Counted from the first letter of the stretch, positions 10,459 through 20,045 are shown. The stretch is 64,000 nt of DNA from Cymodocea nodosa (GCA_036874045.1 CM072344.1:12806501-12870500), one strand, 5' to 3'. Program-made: numbers and translations. Notes: generated from the letters alone by a model not told the origin.

Positions 10459-11646
10459 ATGGCTGCTCTAGTAGAAAAATCATTAGGAGAGATTCTGTAT
10501 CCTGAATTAGTTGATGAACCTTCATGTATTCGATTGCCAAACTTTGAGGGAGATAGGTTTGAACTGAAATCTAATTATATTAGTCAATTGCCACATTTTC
10601 ATGGATTAGAAAGAGAGGATGCCTATTATTTCCTTAAAGAATTTAACGAAGTTTGTCAAATAATGAAAATGCCGAACATGAGTATAGATGCTATTAAACT
10701 TAGATATGTTCCTTTTTCTTTAAAAGACACAGCTAAGAGATGGTTATATACTCTATCGCCTGATTCAATTTCTACATGGACTGAATTTTGCTCTATTTTT
10801 CTGGAAAAATATTATCCAACACATCAAACGATTAAAAAGAAAAAAGAAATATTAATGTGTATCCAAAAACAGGGTGAATCATTCTGGAAATATTTTGAAA
10901 GATTTAAAGATTTATTGACTCAATGTCCACATCATGCAATGAGTAAAGCACAACTAATAGGTATAATTTATGAAGGCATAGATGTTTCAACAAAATCTTT
11001 ATTAGAATCTACTTGTCAAAATGGATTTTTAAAGTTATGTAGTGAAGAAGCATGGGCATATTTAGAAAACTTTACAAAAAGAACTACACAGTGGGAAATT
11101 TCAGCTAAAGCTATTGTAGATAAAAAAATATTGCCAAGAGGAATGCATGAAATAGATTCAAACACTATGCTTGAGGTGAAATTAAATGAATTAACAAAGA
11201 AAATAGAAGAGTTATCATTAAATCAAAGGCTAGCAGAAAAGAATGCAAACATAAATAACTTAGATATTATTTATGCTAGAAACCAGAGAGATAACTTGGG
11301 AAATTCTTATCATCCTAATTAGAGAAATCACCCAAATTTATCTTGGAGAAACAACAATTTCCAAGGAGGAGAAAATATAAATGAGAAGAACATAAGTTAT
11401 GAAGTATTAATTGAACAAGGATCTAGAATAGAGAAATTAGAAAAGATAATCCAACAATTAAACAATCGTCTAGATTTTGTATTTGGAAATGCTGCAATTC
11501 AAAATCAGAATAGAAGTATACCACTTAGATAGAAGGAACCAATGGAAGTTAGACCTACTGGAGGATTGCCAATACAAGCTATACCTAATCCTGTCAATAG
11601 AACTGTTCATGAAATTGATACCTCTTCTAGGAGGGTAGCTGAATGA
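10459..11646 (+). pseudogene. Capsid-type gag ORF located downstream of pol
   Basis: From ATG 10459 (MAALVEKSLGEILYP) the frame runs 395 codons to TGA 11644, with two in-frame TAGs near 11320 and 11530. Residues about 15-220 match the plant Retrotrans_gag/Athila gag domain: IRLPNFEGDRFELK, then YVPFSLKDTAKRWLYTL, then WTEFCSIFLEKYYP, then ESFWKYFERFKDLLTQCPHH. The C-terminal third is a helical Gln/Asn-rich tail without a zinc knuckle. It would form the particle shell. In other Athila-type elements it precedes and is fused to the knuckle and pol; here it follows pol by 3.9 kb. The frame is open upstream to about 10369 without an ATG, so the start is inferred. Confidence 0.88.
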
Positions 11647-11836
11647 AGCAACATATATGAAGCAACTATCTGTATGTATATATGTTTTTTATTTTTAGTT
11701 AATAGTATCGTAGAGTTAGTCCTTAATTCAACGAACTTAGTTCGTTGAGTTATGCCTTAACTCCACGAGGGTGTGCAGTAGTTATGTTAATTTTTGTCTC
11801 TACTAAATTTTTGTTTGTGTTTTACAGAATTGACAA
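11647..11836 (+). promoter_or_regulatory. Spacer before the F-box ORF with hairpin and acceptor-like tract
   Basis: A GAGTTA/TAACTC-type hairpin group lies at 11705-11770 (for example AATTCAACGAACTTAGTTCG). A pyrimidine-rich tract ending TTTTACAG is at about 11820-11827, just before the F-box ATG at 11837. This would suit a spliced subgenomic RNA, as known for envelope-type ORFs of some plant Gypsy elements; use here is inference. Confidence 0.35.
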
Positions 11837-12769
11837 ATGGAATTGATGCAATTACCATTGGATGCACTAAGGGAAGTACTAAGTAACTTGTCAGCTAAAG
11901 ATCTGTGCAGGTTGTGTTGTGTATCAAAGGAAATTAAAGATTGTATTGAAGAAAAATATTTTCAGGAACTACAAGCTGCAAAAATGACTAAGATTAGCGA
12001 TGGATTCATATAGAGGTCATTTAATCATAGTTCAATTAACCATGAATATCTGGCTATGGAAGAAACTACTGGAATTCCACCCAATGCATTAGAAGGAATA
12101 AATCATATTATGGGGATAGATGAAGGATTAATCATATACAAGACGAGACCAAGGTATGCAAGTTTATTATTACCTGATATTTTGATAAGAAATCCTATAA
12201 CAGGAGAAGAATGGAATATAGGAAGACCTAATAGATTTGAAGTATCAATTGTAAATTGTGGGTCAGCTTTAATATTTTCTGATAAAAATTCTGCAATTCC
12301 TAAAAAATTATATTATTGAAGACCAACAGGAAATTGGGGTGAAGATTTACACTTAAGTATGTATAATTTTCTGAATAGATCTTGGAATGAAAATATTATG
12401 ATATATCTAGGACATAAATCATTAATTAACCAAACACATGTCATACTTGATGGATATATATATCTAATCACAAAGATATCAATAGCATATGGATCTGATT
12501 TATACATAGTGAGCATAGACAATTATGATGAATATATAGAAATTTTACCTACACCGAGTGAAATAGCTAAACCACCATCTGCAAAATTTAATAAAATTCA
12601 AATAGGAATGTGGTATAATGAAGAAGATGATCCTACTTTATGTCTGATAAGATGGTGGGATGAACTGATGAAATTTCAAATATGGATTATGGAAGACATA
12701 AATGAATGGAAGTGGGAAGATGAGTATATTGAAATAAATGTAGAAATAGAAACTGCTACATTACCCTAG
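11837..12769 (+). pseudogene. F-box protein ORF inside the retroelement
   Basis: One frame of 311 codons from ATG 11837 to TAG 12767 is broken by TAG at 12011 (codon 59) and TGA at 12317 (codon 161). Residues about 4-42 form a clear F-box: LPLDALREVLSNLSAKDLCR followed by LCCVSKEIKDCI. The remainder resembles F-box-associated beta-propeller domains: LDGYIYLITK, LYIVSIDNYDEYIEILPTP, PTLCLIRW and IWIMEDINEWKWE. F-box proteins link Skp1-Cullin1 ubiquitin ligases to substrates. A related stretch sits in a second copy at 38455-38880 (minus) with many conservative differences, and there codon 161 is TAG instead of TGA. It lies in the position where env-like ORFs occur in some Gypsy elements, but no signal peptide or membrane segment is present. 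Decayed in this copy. Confidence 0.85.
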
Positions 12770-13354
12770 AACCAAAAAGGATCCCTTTCTGCATTTCATA
12801 TCATTAATGGTAATACACTTGTATTTGGAATTTATAATATATTACATGTTTACAAATTAAGAAGGAACAAGAACTGCATTAAAACATAATTAATAACAAG
12901 AAGAACTATGCCTAAAAAGTTTGCTTGGACTGACACGTTTATTCCATTTGTTTCTACGTTTCAATCATGTTCTTAAGTTGTGATTTTGTGTGTTTAATGT
13001 TGTGTGTATTCTACATTTTTTTTATAAAAAAAAATATATATATCAATCCAGTTTGTTAGTATCTATTCTGGGAAACCAACTAGCTTGCTTGTGAGCCACC
13101 AAAGGTAAAGGAGCCTGGGTTCCACACAAGACACTAATTTATTAATATCTATTAAATGTTATTTTGCTTTTATCTGTGAATGAAAAGTTTTTCAGAATCA
13201 AAAATCGGAATATGTAGAAGGAGATACAAATGAAACAAGGTATGTAACTAATTACTCATCCTGAATTTTAAATAAAGCAAAATTGTATTCATGCCTACTA
13301 CAATTACAATACTTATTATCAAATCTTTTACATTGAGGACAATGCCAAATGTAG

Positions 13355-13377
13355 GTATGGGGGGGAGGTAATTGAAG
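13355..13377 (+). other. Internal polypurine-tract-like site
   Basis: GGTATGGGGGGGAGGTAA resembles the 3' tract GGTATGGGGGAAG at 14645-14657, including the shared AGGTATGGGGG core. A matching pyrimidine tract (CTCCCCTATACTTACA) is kept in the minus-strand copy at about 37850-37866, so the internal tract belongs to the family. Confidence 0.6.
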
Positions 13378-14644
13378 TAACAGCCACGTAAGTTTGTTAA
13401 TTAAAGGAATTAAAATAGTACTACAAAGTTTTGAGGAAATTGAAAATTTTTATGAACTTGCTGTAACTATTCGATAAATGAGACTGTAAAATTTTTATAA
13501 ACTGCTTGAATGTTATATTTAGAATGTTATATAAGATGTTATTGAATTTACTATTTATGCAAATCTAAATATAGTATCTTATGTTTTTTTTTCTGAATTT
13601 CATGAGTTTAACAGTTTCATGATTTTAAAATGAAATCAGAATGCTTAATGAAAAAATCAGTAAATTATCTGAAGTCCTAAAAGAGCTAAGATGTGAATTC
13701 TAGATTAAATGAAACACATATGATTAAAGATACATTTAATTTAACTGATTGAACTTGTAGAATGATTTATGTGTAGATCTAATTAAACTACAGAAAAAGT
13801 ATCAGCTTATTGTTATGGATTCATATTTACAACAAATGATAGAAGTAGAACCATATGAGATTGGTGTTTTACTTCATCTGTATTAATGAAATACATACAT
13901 ATATAGTATGTGATTAATGTTTTGTTTTATGTTTATATATAAATAAAAAAAGGAAAAATTTTGAGAGTTTATTGACTTGTTTGATCACGAGTCTTTTGTA
14001 CTTAAGCAGATAGGTATGTAAGGATTGTTGACCTGAACAAGGACTCTTGAAATCTGGTAACCTAAGATCCTAATCAAATCTGGGATTGTTAACTGAAAGC
14101 TCATTACATAGGTACATTAGAAAGCTCTTGTATGATTCAAGCTTGTCAAATTAACTTTTAAAGTACAAAAAAAACATATACTGTTCTAAAAAGATACAAG
14201 TGTTTTGTGAAATACAGATATCTTTTGAATCGAGTATATTTTCTATTATCTAGAATTACTGTAATATGAATCTAGAATTGACTTTTGAAGTTGTTTAATG
14301 GAGATACAATTCTTTATTCTACTTGTCTTAATTAGATTGAATTGGATTGTACTTTGATTCGTATGTTGTTGAAATTTCTTCTAGAAATCTTATTGAAAAA
14401 TTCAGGATGACAGATGATGAAAAAAAGAACAAACGATAATATAATTAACACTTATGTGATGATGATATACTTTGTATGTAATTTGCATATATTCTAAGTA
14501 TATTTGCAGGTTGATTACTGAAACATATAGAATATATTTTTATGCTAAATAGAAGAAAAAAAAGAAGGGGAAAGAATTAATTCTAACACTTTTAGAAAGA
14601 CCAATTAATTAGATCTTAGTTTGCTAAGGGACTAGCAAAATTTA

Positions 14645-14657
14645 GGTATGGGGGAAG
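14645..14657 (+). other. 3' polypurine tract
   Basis: GGTATGGGGGAAG lies directly before the TGTTTAGAATG start of the 3' LTR, the expected place of the plus-strand primer. The reverse copies at 40281-40300 and 43019-43040 keep the same border. Confidence 0.85.
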
Positions 14658-16584
14658 TGTTTAGAATGAAAAATTGCATATTATTAACGGTTAAATGATG
14701 GTTAATTGCATAATATTTAGCTTATCATATGAGAATTAAACCATTTATAATTGCACTATTATATGCTTTAATTGAAGAATCTACTTAATTTTGGGAAATT
14801 AATGTTAATTTAGTATATTTCTGAACTGTTGGTAAGTTGCAGGCTGTGAAATTCTTAAGTATCCGAATTTTCTGATATTTCAGACAGTTATGTTTAACAG
14901 ACCAAACATGTATTGGATAGTTATGTTTAAATTACCGAACAGTTATGTTTTGAGAGAATATTTTATTATTTCCTGAAGTATACGTGTCAAAACCATAATG
15001 AATGACTTAAGTGAACTTTCGGTGAGTTATCTATAACTATCTGAAATGCACCTGAGCATCAGATAGTTAGATTTATGCACGTGTTGAATTTAAATGCTTT
15101 AGTATATCACGTGAGATGCACATGTTTAACTCGTTAAGTTAGCATAACTGTACACGTTGAGTTACATGAATACGCACTAAGGTAACGTGTTATGTTAGCG
15201 GCTTATTTCTTTATTGCACGTATTTTATAGTTAAATCTATTTTCTAATATGCCATTGTAGCGGTTACAGGAATAGACAGTTGGAAGAGAAAAACCATGTT
15301 TGCACGTATCGCACAAGGAAAGAAATCATCGCCATTGATACGAATGAAGGAAATCCAACCGACCATTCAAATAGAAGTAGTTACTACTAAAGAAATATAA
15401 AAGAAAAGAAGAAAAAAAGAAGGTGTGTGTAATCGATGGGCAGATAGTGTGTGCAGAGGAGGATGAGCGTCGCAATTCTCTGAAGTTCCACACCAACCAT
15501 CATCATCACCACCATAATCACCAACCATCAGAGGTCTGTGAGGATACTTGTCTGATGTCGGTCGATTCCGAGCCAAACACAGTGCCTGACAACTACTGTG
15601 AGGAGTGATCGCGTCGCGAGAAGGGAAGCCATTTTCACCAAGCGCCAACTTATATTTCAGGAGATCATAAAACTTTTAGCCTTGGCTTCGGGTTGATGCC
15701 TGTATGTTGAAGAGGAGATCATCTTGCAATTCTAGACTCGCGATTCTATAGGGAGAGGAGACAAAATTGTAAGTGGTTTAATTTTCAGTGGTGTAATCGC
15801 GTTGCAAGTAGTGTTAGAAGTATTTACTGTCAAGTGAGATTACTTTACATTTCATCTTTCGCCCATTTCCATGTTCATATTAAAACAAAAAGACAAAAAA
15901 AAATAATTTATCTATGTTTGTATGTTGTATTTGAGTGTTGTATTGTTTGTGTTGTATCGTGATTAATGTTATCTTTGTTAGTGTTGTGATTGTTTTATGT
16001 TTATTTTAGTTTTACAGTTTACTGAAATTGGTTCGTTCAAAAGACTTAAAGATTTTAATAGTTATTGTTTGAATTATCTGAATGTTAATATTGCTTAATG
16101 ATAAATCCAATGTTAACTAACATTAAAGAGCTTAATTGATGTTATTTACAATCTGTGGAATCGCCCAATGGTTGGCCGAATTCCTTTGTAAATAGAAATA
16201 TTAAAAAAAAAAGACAAGCTTGTGGAGTTAACTTAAGTCCACGAGGTTAGTCCGTTGAGTTAGCCATAACTCAACGAATTTAGTCCGTTGAGTTAATTAT
16301 AATTCAACGGAGAGCTTATTGAATATATAAATTTGATTGTTAACAAACGAACAGTTCTCAAGTTCTTCAGCAATTCCCTATGGGATCGACTTGTACTTGC
16401 ACACTGATACAATAAACACTGTGCACTTGCAGTTAAAGTACAAATTGGAATTAATATCTAAATTGTATTAAAGGTTGTTTGTTTACTTCTAAAAGAAAGA
16501 ATAGGCATAAAGATAAATTAACTAAGTAAAAACAAAAGTAACAAATCCAAGTTTTTCTAGTGTAGTGCTGGGAAAATGCAAACA
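14658..16584 (+). repeat. 3' LTR of the Athila-like element (full length, about 1.93 kb)
   Basis: It starts TGTTTAGAATG and ends AAACA at 16584. It carries one covarying hairpin (15035-15068), a GAGTTA/TAACTC hairpin (about 15129-15172), a region rich in CAC/CAT repeats (15490-15530), and a second GAGTTA cluster (16218-16312). The 5' LTR lacks about 15198-16349. The solo and reverse LTRs at 34-46 kb match its middle part (about 15330-15760) but with many changes, forming a second LTR subfamily. Confidence 0.88.
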
Positions 16585-16589
16585 AGGCC

Positions 16590-16809
16590 ACTTAAGGTAC
16601 CCCCAACTAGTTGAGAATCTCTGTGAGACAAAGTGTGTAATACTTAGAGAAATCTTCCATGTTAGGGCCTAATAAGGCCTCTCACAAGCTTTCGCCTCCT
16701 TGAATACTCTTGGTGTACCAGGCCTTTGAGTGTCCATTGAGACTCACATGTTATCACCTCCATGGATACTTTTAGAGGATCAAAAAAAAAAAAAAAACTA
16801 ACAAAAAAA
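16590..16809 (+). mobile_element. 3' half of the 5S-headed element, with A-tail
   Basis: After the Gypsy target duplication, unrecognised sequence runs to GGATC followed by a 16-base A-run (16782-16797), CTAAC, and a second A-run. It ends exactly at the second 15-bp duplication (16810-16824). The tail defines the element's strand as plus, matching the 5S-like head at 848. No coding frame. Confidence 0.72.
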
Positions 16810-17419
16810 ATGTAGAAAACCTAGGATTTAATTTGCTGAGTGTTATAAAACTAACTGAGAATGGATATTATGTAGTGTTTGAAGATAATGTATGCAAAAT
16901 TATTGATAAAAATACAAATGAACTTAAGTTTATTGCTAAAAGAAAAGGTTCTGTATGTATTTTATTTTTACCTTCTAGTGTAGTTGATTTAAATTCATGT
17001 TTGCTAGTTGAAACTAGTGATGCATATCTGTAGTATAGAAGGATCGGGCATATAAATATGAAACTGGTACATAAACTATCTAGAAAACATTTAGTGAGAG
17101 GTTTACCAAAGATTAGATACTCAAAGGACTTTAGGTGTAATGCATGTGAGTTAGGTAAACTTCATAAAAACTCTTTAAAATCCTAAACTGATATTTTAAG
17201 CAAGAGAGTCTTAGAACTTATACATATGGATCTATTTGGACCAACAAGAATCATGAGTCTTGGTGGTAAATAGTATGAATTTTTTTTAGTAGATGATTTC
17301 TCTAGATACCTTGGGTATATTTTCTAGCATCTAAGACAGAAGTTTTTGAAAAGTTTAAAATGTTTTACAATCTTGTTCAAAATGAACAAAGTGTCTCTAT
17401 TCAAAAACTTAGGAGTGAT
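16810..17419 (+). pseudogene. Copia-A, integrase N-terminal region
   Basis: The first 15 bases are the right duplication. Then the Copia-A frame resumes with GFNLLSVIKLTENGYYVVF, the pre-integrase motif with RIGHINMKLVHKLSRKHLVRG and CNACELGK, then HMDLFGPT and the catalytic-core start YEFFLVDDFSRY. TAG and TAA stops and a frameshift near 17325 disrupt it. The text breaks at 17419 within the RSD motif, where a Gypsy LTR begins. No RT half of Copia-A is found later in the window. Confidence 0.88.
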
Positions 17420-18775
17420 TGTTTAGAATGAAAAAATGCATAATATTAACGGTTAAATGATGGTTAATTGCATAATATTTAGCTTATCATATGAGAATTA
17501 AGCTATTTTGTTATAAGTGCACTGTTATATGCTTTAATAAAAGAATCTGCTTAATTTCGGGGAATTAATGTTAATTTAGTGCATTTCTGAACTGTCGGTA
17601 AACTGCAGGCTGTGAAATTCTTAAGTATCTAAATTTTCTGTTATTTCAGACAGTTATGTTTAACATACCGAACAGTTATGCTGAATGTACCGAAGAGTTA
17701 TGTTTAAATTATCAAACAGTTATGTTTTAAAACAATATTTTATTATTTCCTAAAGTACACGTGTCGAAACCATAATGCATGACTTAAGTGGACTTTCAGT
17801 GAGTTATCTCTAACTATCCGAAATTGCAGTTGGACATCGGATAGTTATATGTGTAACTTTCCGAAATCTCCTTTTATTATAAAACTGCTGATGACACGTG
17901 TCATGTTCTGAAAGAATGACCTAAGTGGACTTTCAGTGAGTTATCTCTAACTATCCGAAATGCATCTAAGCATCGGATAGTTAGACTTGTAACTCTCTGA
18001 AATATTTCTTTATTATAAAACTGTTGAGTACACATGTCGTGATCTAGAAGATTGACTTAAGTTATATATCGGTGAGTTATCTGTAACTATCCGAAATGCA
18101 TCTGAGCATCGGATAGTTAAGTCTGTAACTATCCGAAATGCATCTAGGCATCGGATAGTTAAGTTTGTAACTATCCAAAATGCACCTAAGCATCGAATAG
18201 TTAAATTTATGCACGTGTTTTATAGTTAAATCAACGAAGCAAGTTCTTTGAGTTATCTGTAACTCCATGGACCATTTATTTTCTAATATGCCACTGTAGC
18301 GGTTGCAGAAACAGAATAATTGAAAGAAAAAAATCACGATCGCACGTATCACGTAGGAATTCACTCATCGAAGGAAGAAGAAATCATTGTCGTTGATATG
18401 AATGAAGGAAATCCAACCAATCATTCAAGTAAAAGCAATTACCACCAAAGAAATATAAAAGAAAAGAAGAAAAAAAGCAGTAGGGTGGTGGCCGATGGGT
18501 GTGGCCAATGTGTGCAAAGGAGGATCACCGAGCTTTCTGCAAGCTATGTCGGCAATTCTCTGAAGTACCACACCAACCAACTCCACCACCACCATAATCA
18601 CCAACCATCAGAGGTCTATGAGGATACTTTCTTGATGTCGAGTCGATTCCTAGCCAAACACAGTGCCTGACAACCACTGTGAGGAGTGATCACGTCACAA
18701 GAAGGGAAGCCATTTTCACCAAGCGTCGACTCATATCTTAGGAGATCGTAAAGCTTCTAGCCTTAGCTTCGGGTT
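17420..18775 (+). repeat. Truncated Athila-like LTR with expanded hairpin array
   Basis: It begins TGTTTAGAATG inside Copia-A and follows the 3' LTR at 14658 to the stretch CTTAGCTTCGGG (about 18762-18773). There it is cut by the Copia-B LTR, so about 0.8 kb of the LTR end is missing. It differs from the element-1 LTRs by carrying five copies of the AACTATCCGA hairpin instead of one. No internal region follows, so it was either a solo LTR or the 5' end of an element later lost. Confidence 0.82.
17812..18202 (+). repeat. Five AACTATCCGA hairpins, last three in a 42-bp tandem
   Basis: Stems are AACTATCCGA and TCGGATAGTT around 14-15-nt loops at 17812-17846, 17949-17982, 18085-18118 and 18127-18160. 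A fifth, with two unpaired positions, is at 18169-18202. The last three repeat every 42 bp. The loops keep ATGCA and GCA words. Spacing, loop size and LTR location separate this from a CRISPR or a satellite. Confidence 0.85.
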
Positions 18776-19949
18776 TGTTAGGTATTTAATTTTGATGATA
18801 TATGCTTTATTAACGTTTTTAAATAAGTCTACATAATATTCTCTAAGTATAATAGTTAACAGATTATCGAAAAGTTTCATTTTTTATGTCGGATAAATTA
18901 AAGATTTCCGAAGAGTTAGATTTTCGATAGTTAAACTTTCAGATAGTTAACGTTTCATTTTTGTCAAATACTTTATGTTAAAAACTTGTATAATTAAGTT
19001 ATCTACACGTGTGTTTTTAATGTTTTAAGTTGTCACGTGTTTTCCATGTGTATTCGGTAATGAAAAATCGAATAGTTAGATAACTGTTCGAGTTTTTATA
19101 CACATGGATAGATAACTGTTTGAGTTTTATAAAAGGACTAACGAACAGATAAGTTTCTTTGTTTAGTCATGTGTTTTGCAGGTGCAAAAACTCGAAGAGT
19201 TAAAGGATAAGTGTTTGAGTTTTTATAGGACTTAAAGGATAAGTGTTAGACTAAGTCGAAGACTTAGAAGATATTCTACAAGACTCTAGGAAGATAAAGT
19301 TTCGATGTATCTACAAGTGGAGGTCGTGGAAACTCAAAAAGATAGTAATTTGGATTAAAGAGAAAATTAGTACGTGGATTATGGATTATGGATTAAGTGG
19401 ATGAACATGCTGATCGTGAAAGACAACAGAGTTCGACTACAAATAGAGAGTACGAGCTACATTACAGTAAGGGATCCCAATCTCGAAAACCAAGTCTAAA
19501 TATTCAATTCGGATCCCTAACTGAAAAGTTAAGTTTGAATATTCATATTCTGAAAAGTTCTCCAACATTAGAAGAAGTTCAAAATTCCAAGCAATTTCAA
19601 AAAAGGAGCTGCAAATGTAAGAAGTTTGGAAATTCGATAACTGGAGAAGAAGAGATACAGAAGCTGAGCAAAGAGAAAGAAAGAAGTTGTGTGCATAAAG
19701 ATCAGGTTTTATACAATTCAAAATTAGTTTTGAATAAGAGCTTTGTTTTTCTATTTGAATTGTATATCGAACATTTCTATATCAAAATCATCAAGAAGGG
19801 AATTAAGCTGAAAAGATATTGTAAATTCTGTTTTTAAAATAAAGAATAGAATTTCATTTACGAGTATTTTATGCTCTTGTTTTATCCGCTAGTATTTAAT
19901 TACTAAAGACACAATTCACCCCCCCTCTTGTGATACAAACGATCCTACA
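18776..19949 (+). repeat. Copia-B 5' LTR
   Basis: It starts TGTTAGGTATTTAATTTTG and ends CGATCCTACA just before the PBS, 1174 bp long. It contains AATAAAG and CCCCCC-CTCTTG near its end as in many plant Copia LTRs. An inverted repeat TCGAATAGTTA…TAACTGTTCGA (19068-19091) resembles the Gypsy LTR hairpin words. Confidence 0.85.
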
Positions 19950-19951
19950 AC

Positions 19952-19963
19952 TGGTATCAGAGC
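19952..19963 (+). other. Copia-B primer-binding site, initiator tRNA-Met type
   Basis: TGGTATCAGAGC, two bases after the LTR, is the standard Copia PBS complementary to the 3' end of tRNA-iMet. Confidence 0.93.
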
Positions 19964-20045
19964 ATTATTATCATAATTAAAAGCCTTTATTTCTCTATTT
20001 AGGAATCAGTTTTTCCTATCATTTACTTCGGATCATCTGTTTAAA

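Larger units (their letters stand above)
12770..14657. other. 3' non-coding region of the Athila-like element
   Basis: 1.9 kb of AT-rich DNA without an ORF. It includes a word GTGAGCCACCAAAGG at about 13092 that is also kept in the minus-strand copy near 38184-38198. A first purine tract lies at 13355-13377 and a second at the 3' LTR border. Long 3' regions of this type are known in Athila and Tat elements. Confidence 0.7.
1096..16584 (+). mobile_element. Athila-like Ty3/Gypsy element carrying an F-box ORF and a downstream capsid gag (15.5 kb)
   Basis: The element is bounded by LTRs at 1096-1857 and 14658-16584, both starting TGTTTAGAATG and ending near AAACA. It is flanked by GGGCC (1091-1095) and AGGCC (16585-16589), a 5-bp target duplication with one mismatch. 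A tRNA-Asp-type PBS follows the 5' LTR and a polypurine tract precedes the 3' LTR. Internal order: zinc-knuckle/protease/RT/RNase H/integrase (1977-6544), a putative-plant-transposon-domain ORF (7122-9345), a capsid-type gag ORF (10459-11646), an F-box ORF (11837-12769), then 1.9 kb of 3' non-coding DNA. The RT and gag resemble Athila. Every ORF is interrupted, so this copy is dead. The capsid position and the F-box ORF are not the standard Athila layout. Confidence 0.9.

Noticed and set aside
11837-12769. Envelope-like protein
   Set aside because: No signal peptide, membrane segment or furin-type site; F-box and F-box-associated motifs explain it.
18085-18202. CRISPR-like array
   Set aside because: Plant nuclear LTR; the repeats are hairpins with conserved loops and a 42-bp period, no unique spacers and no cas genes.
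18077-18364. Minus-strand frame with repeated C-I-S-D-S-Y-R-like units
   Set aside because: The repetition is the 42-bp LTR hairpin repeat read as protein.
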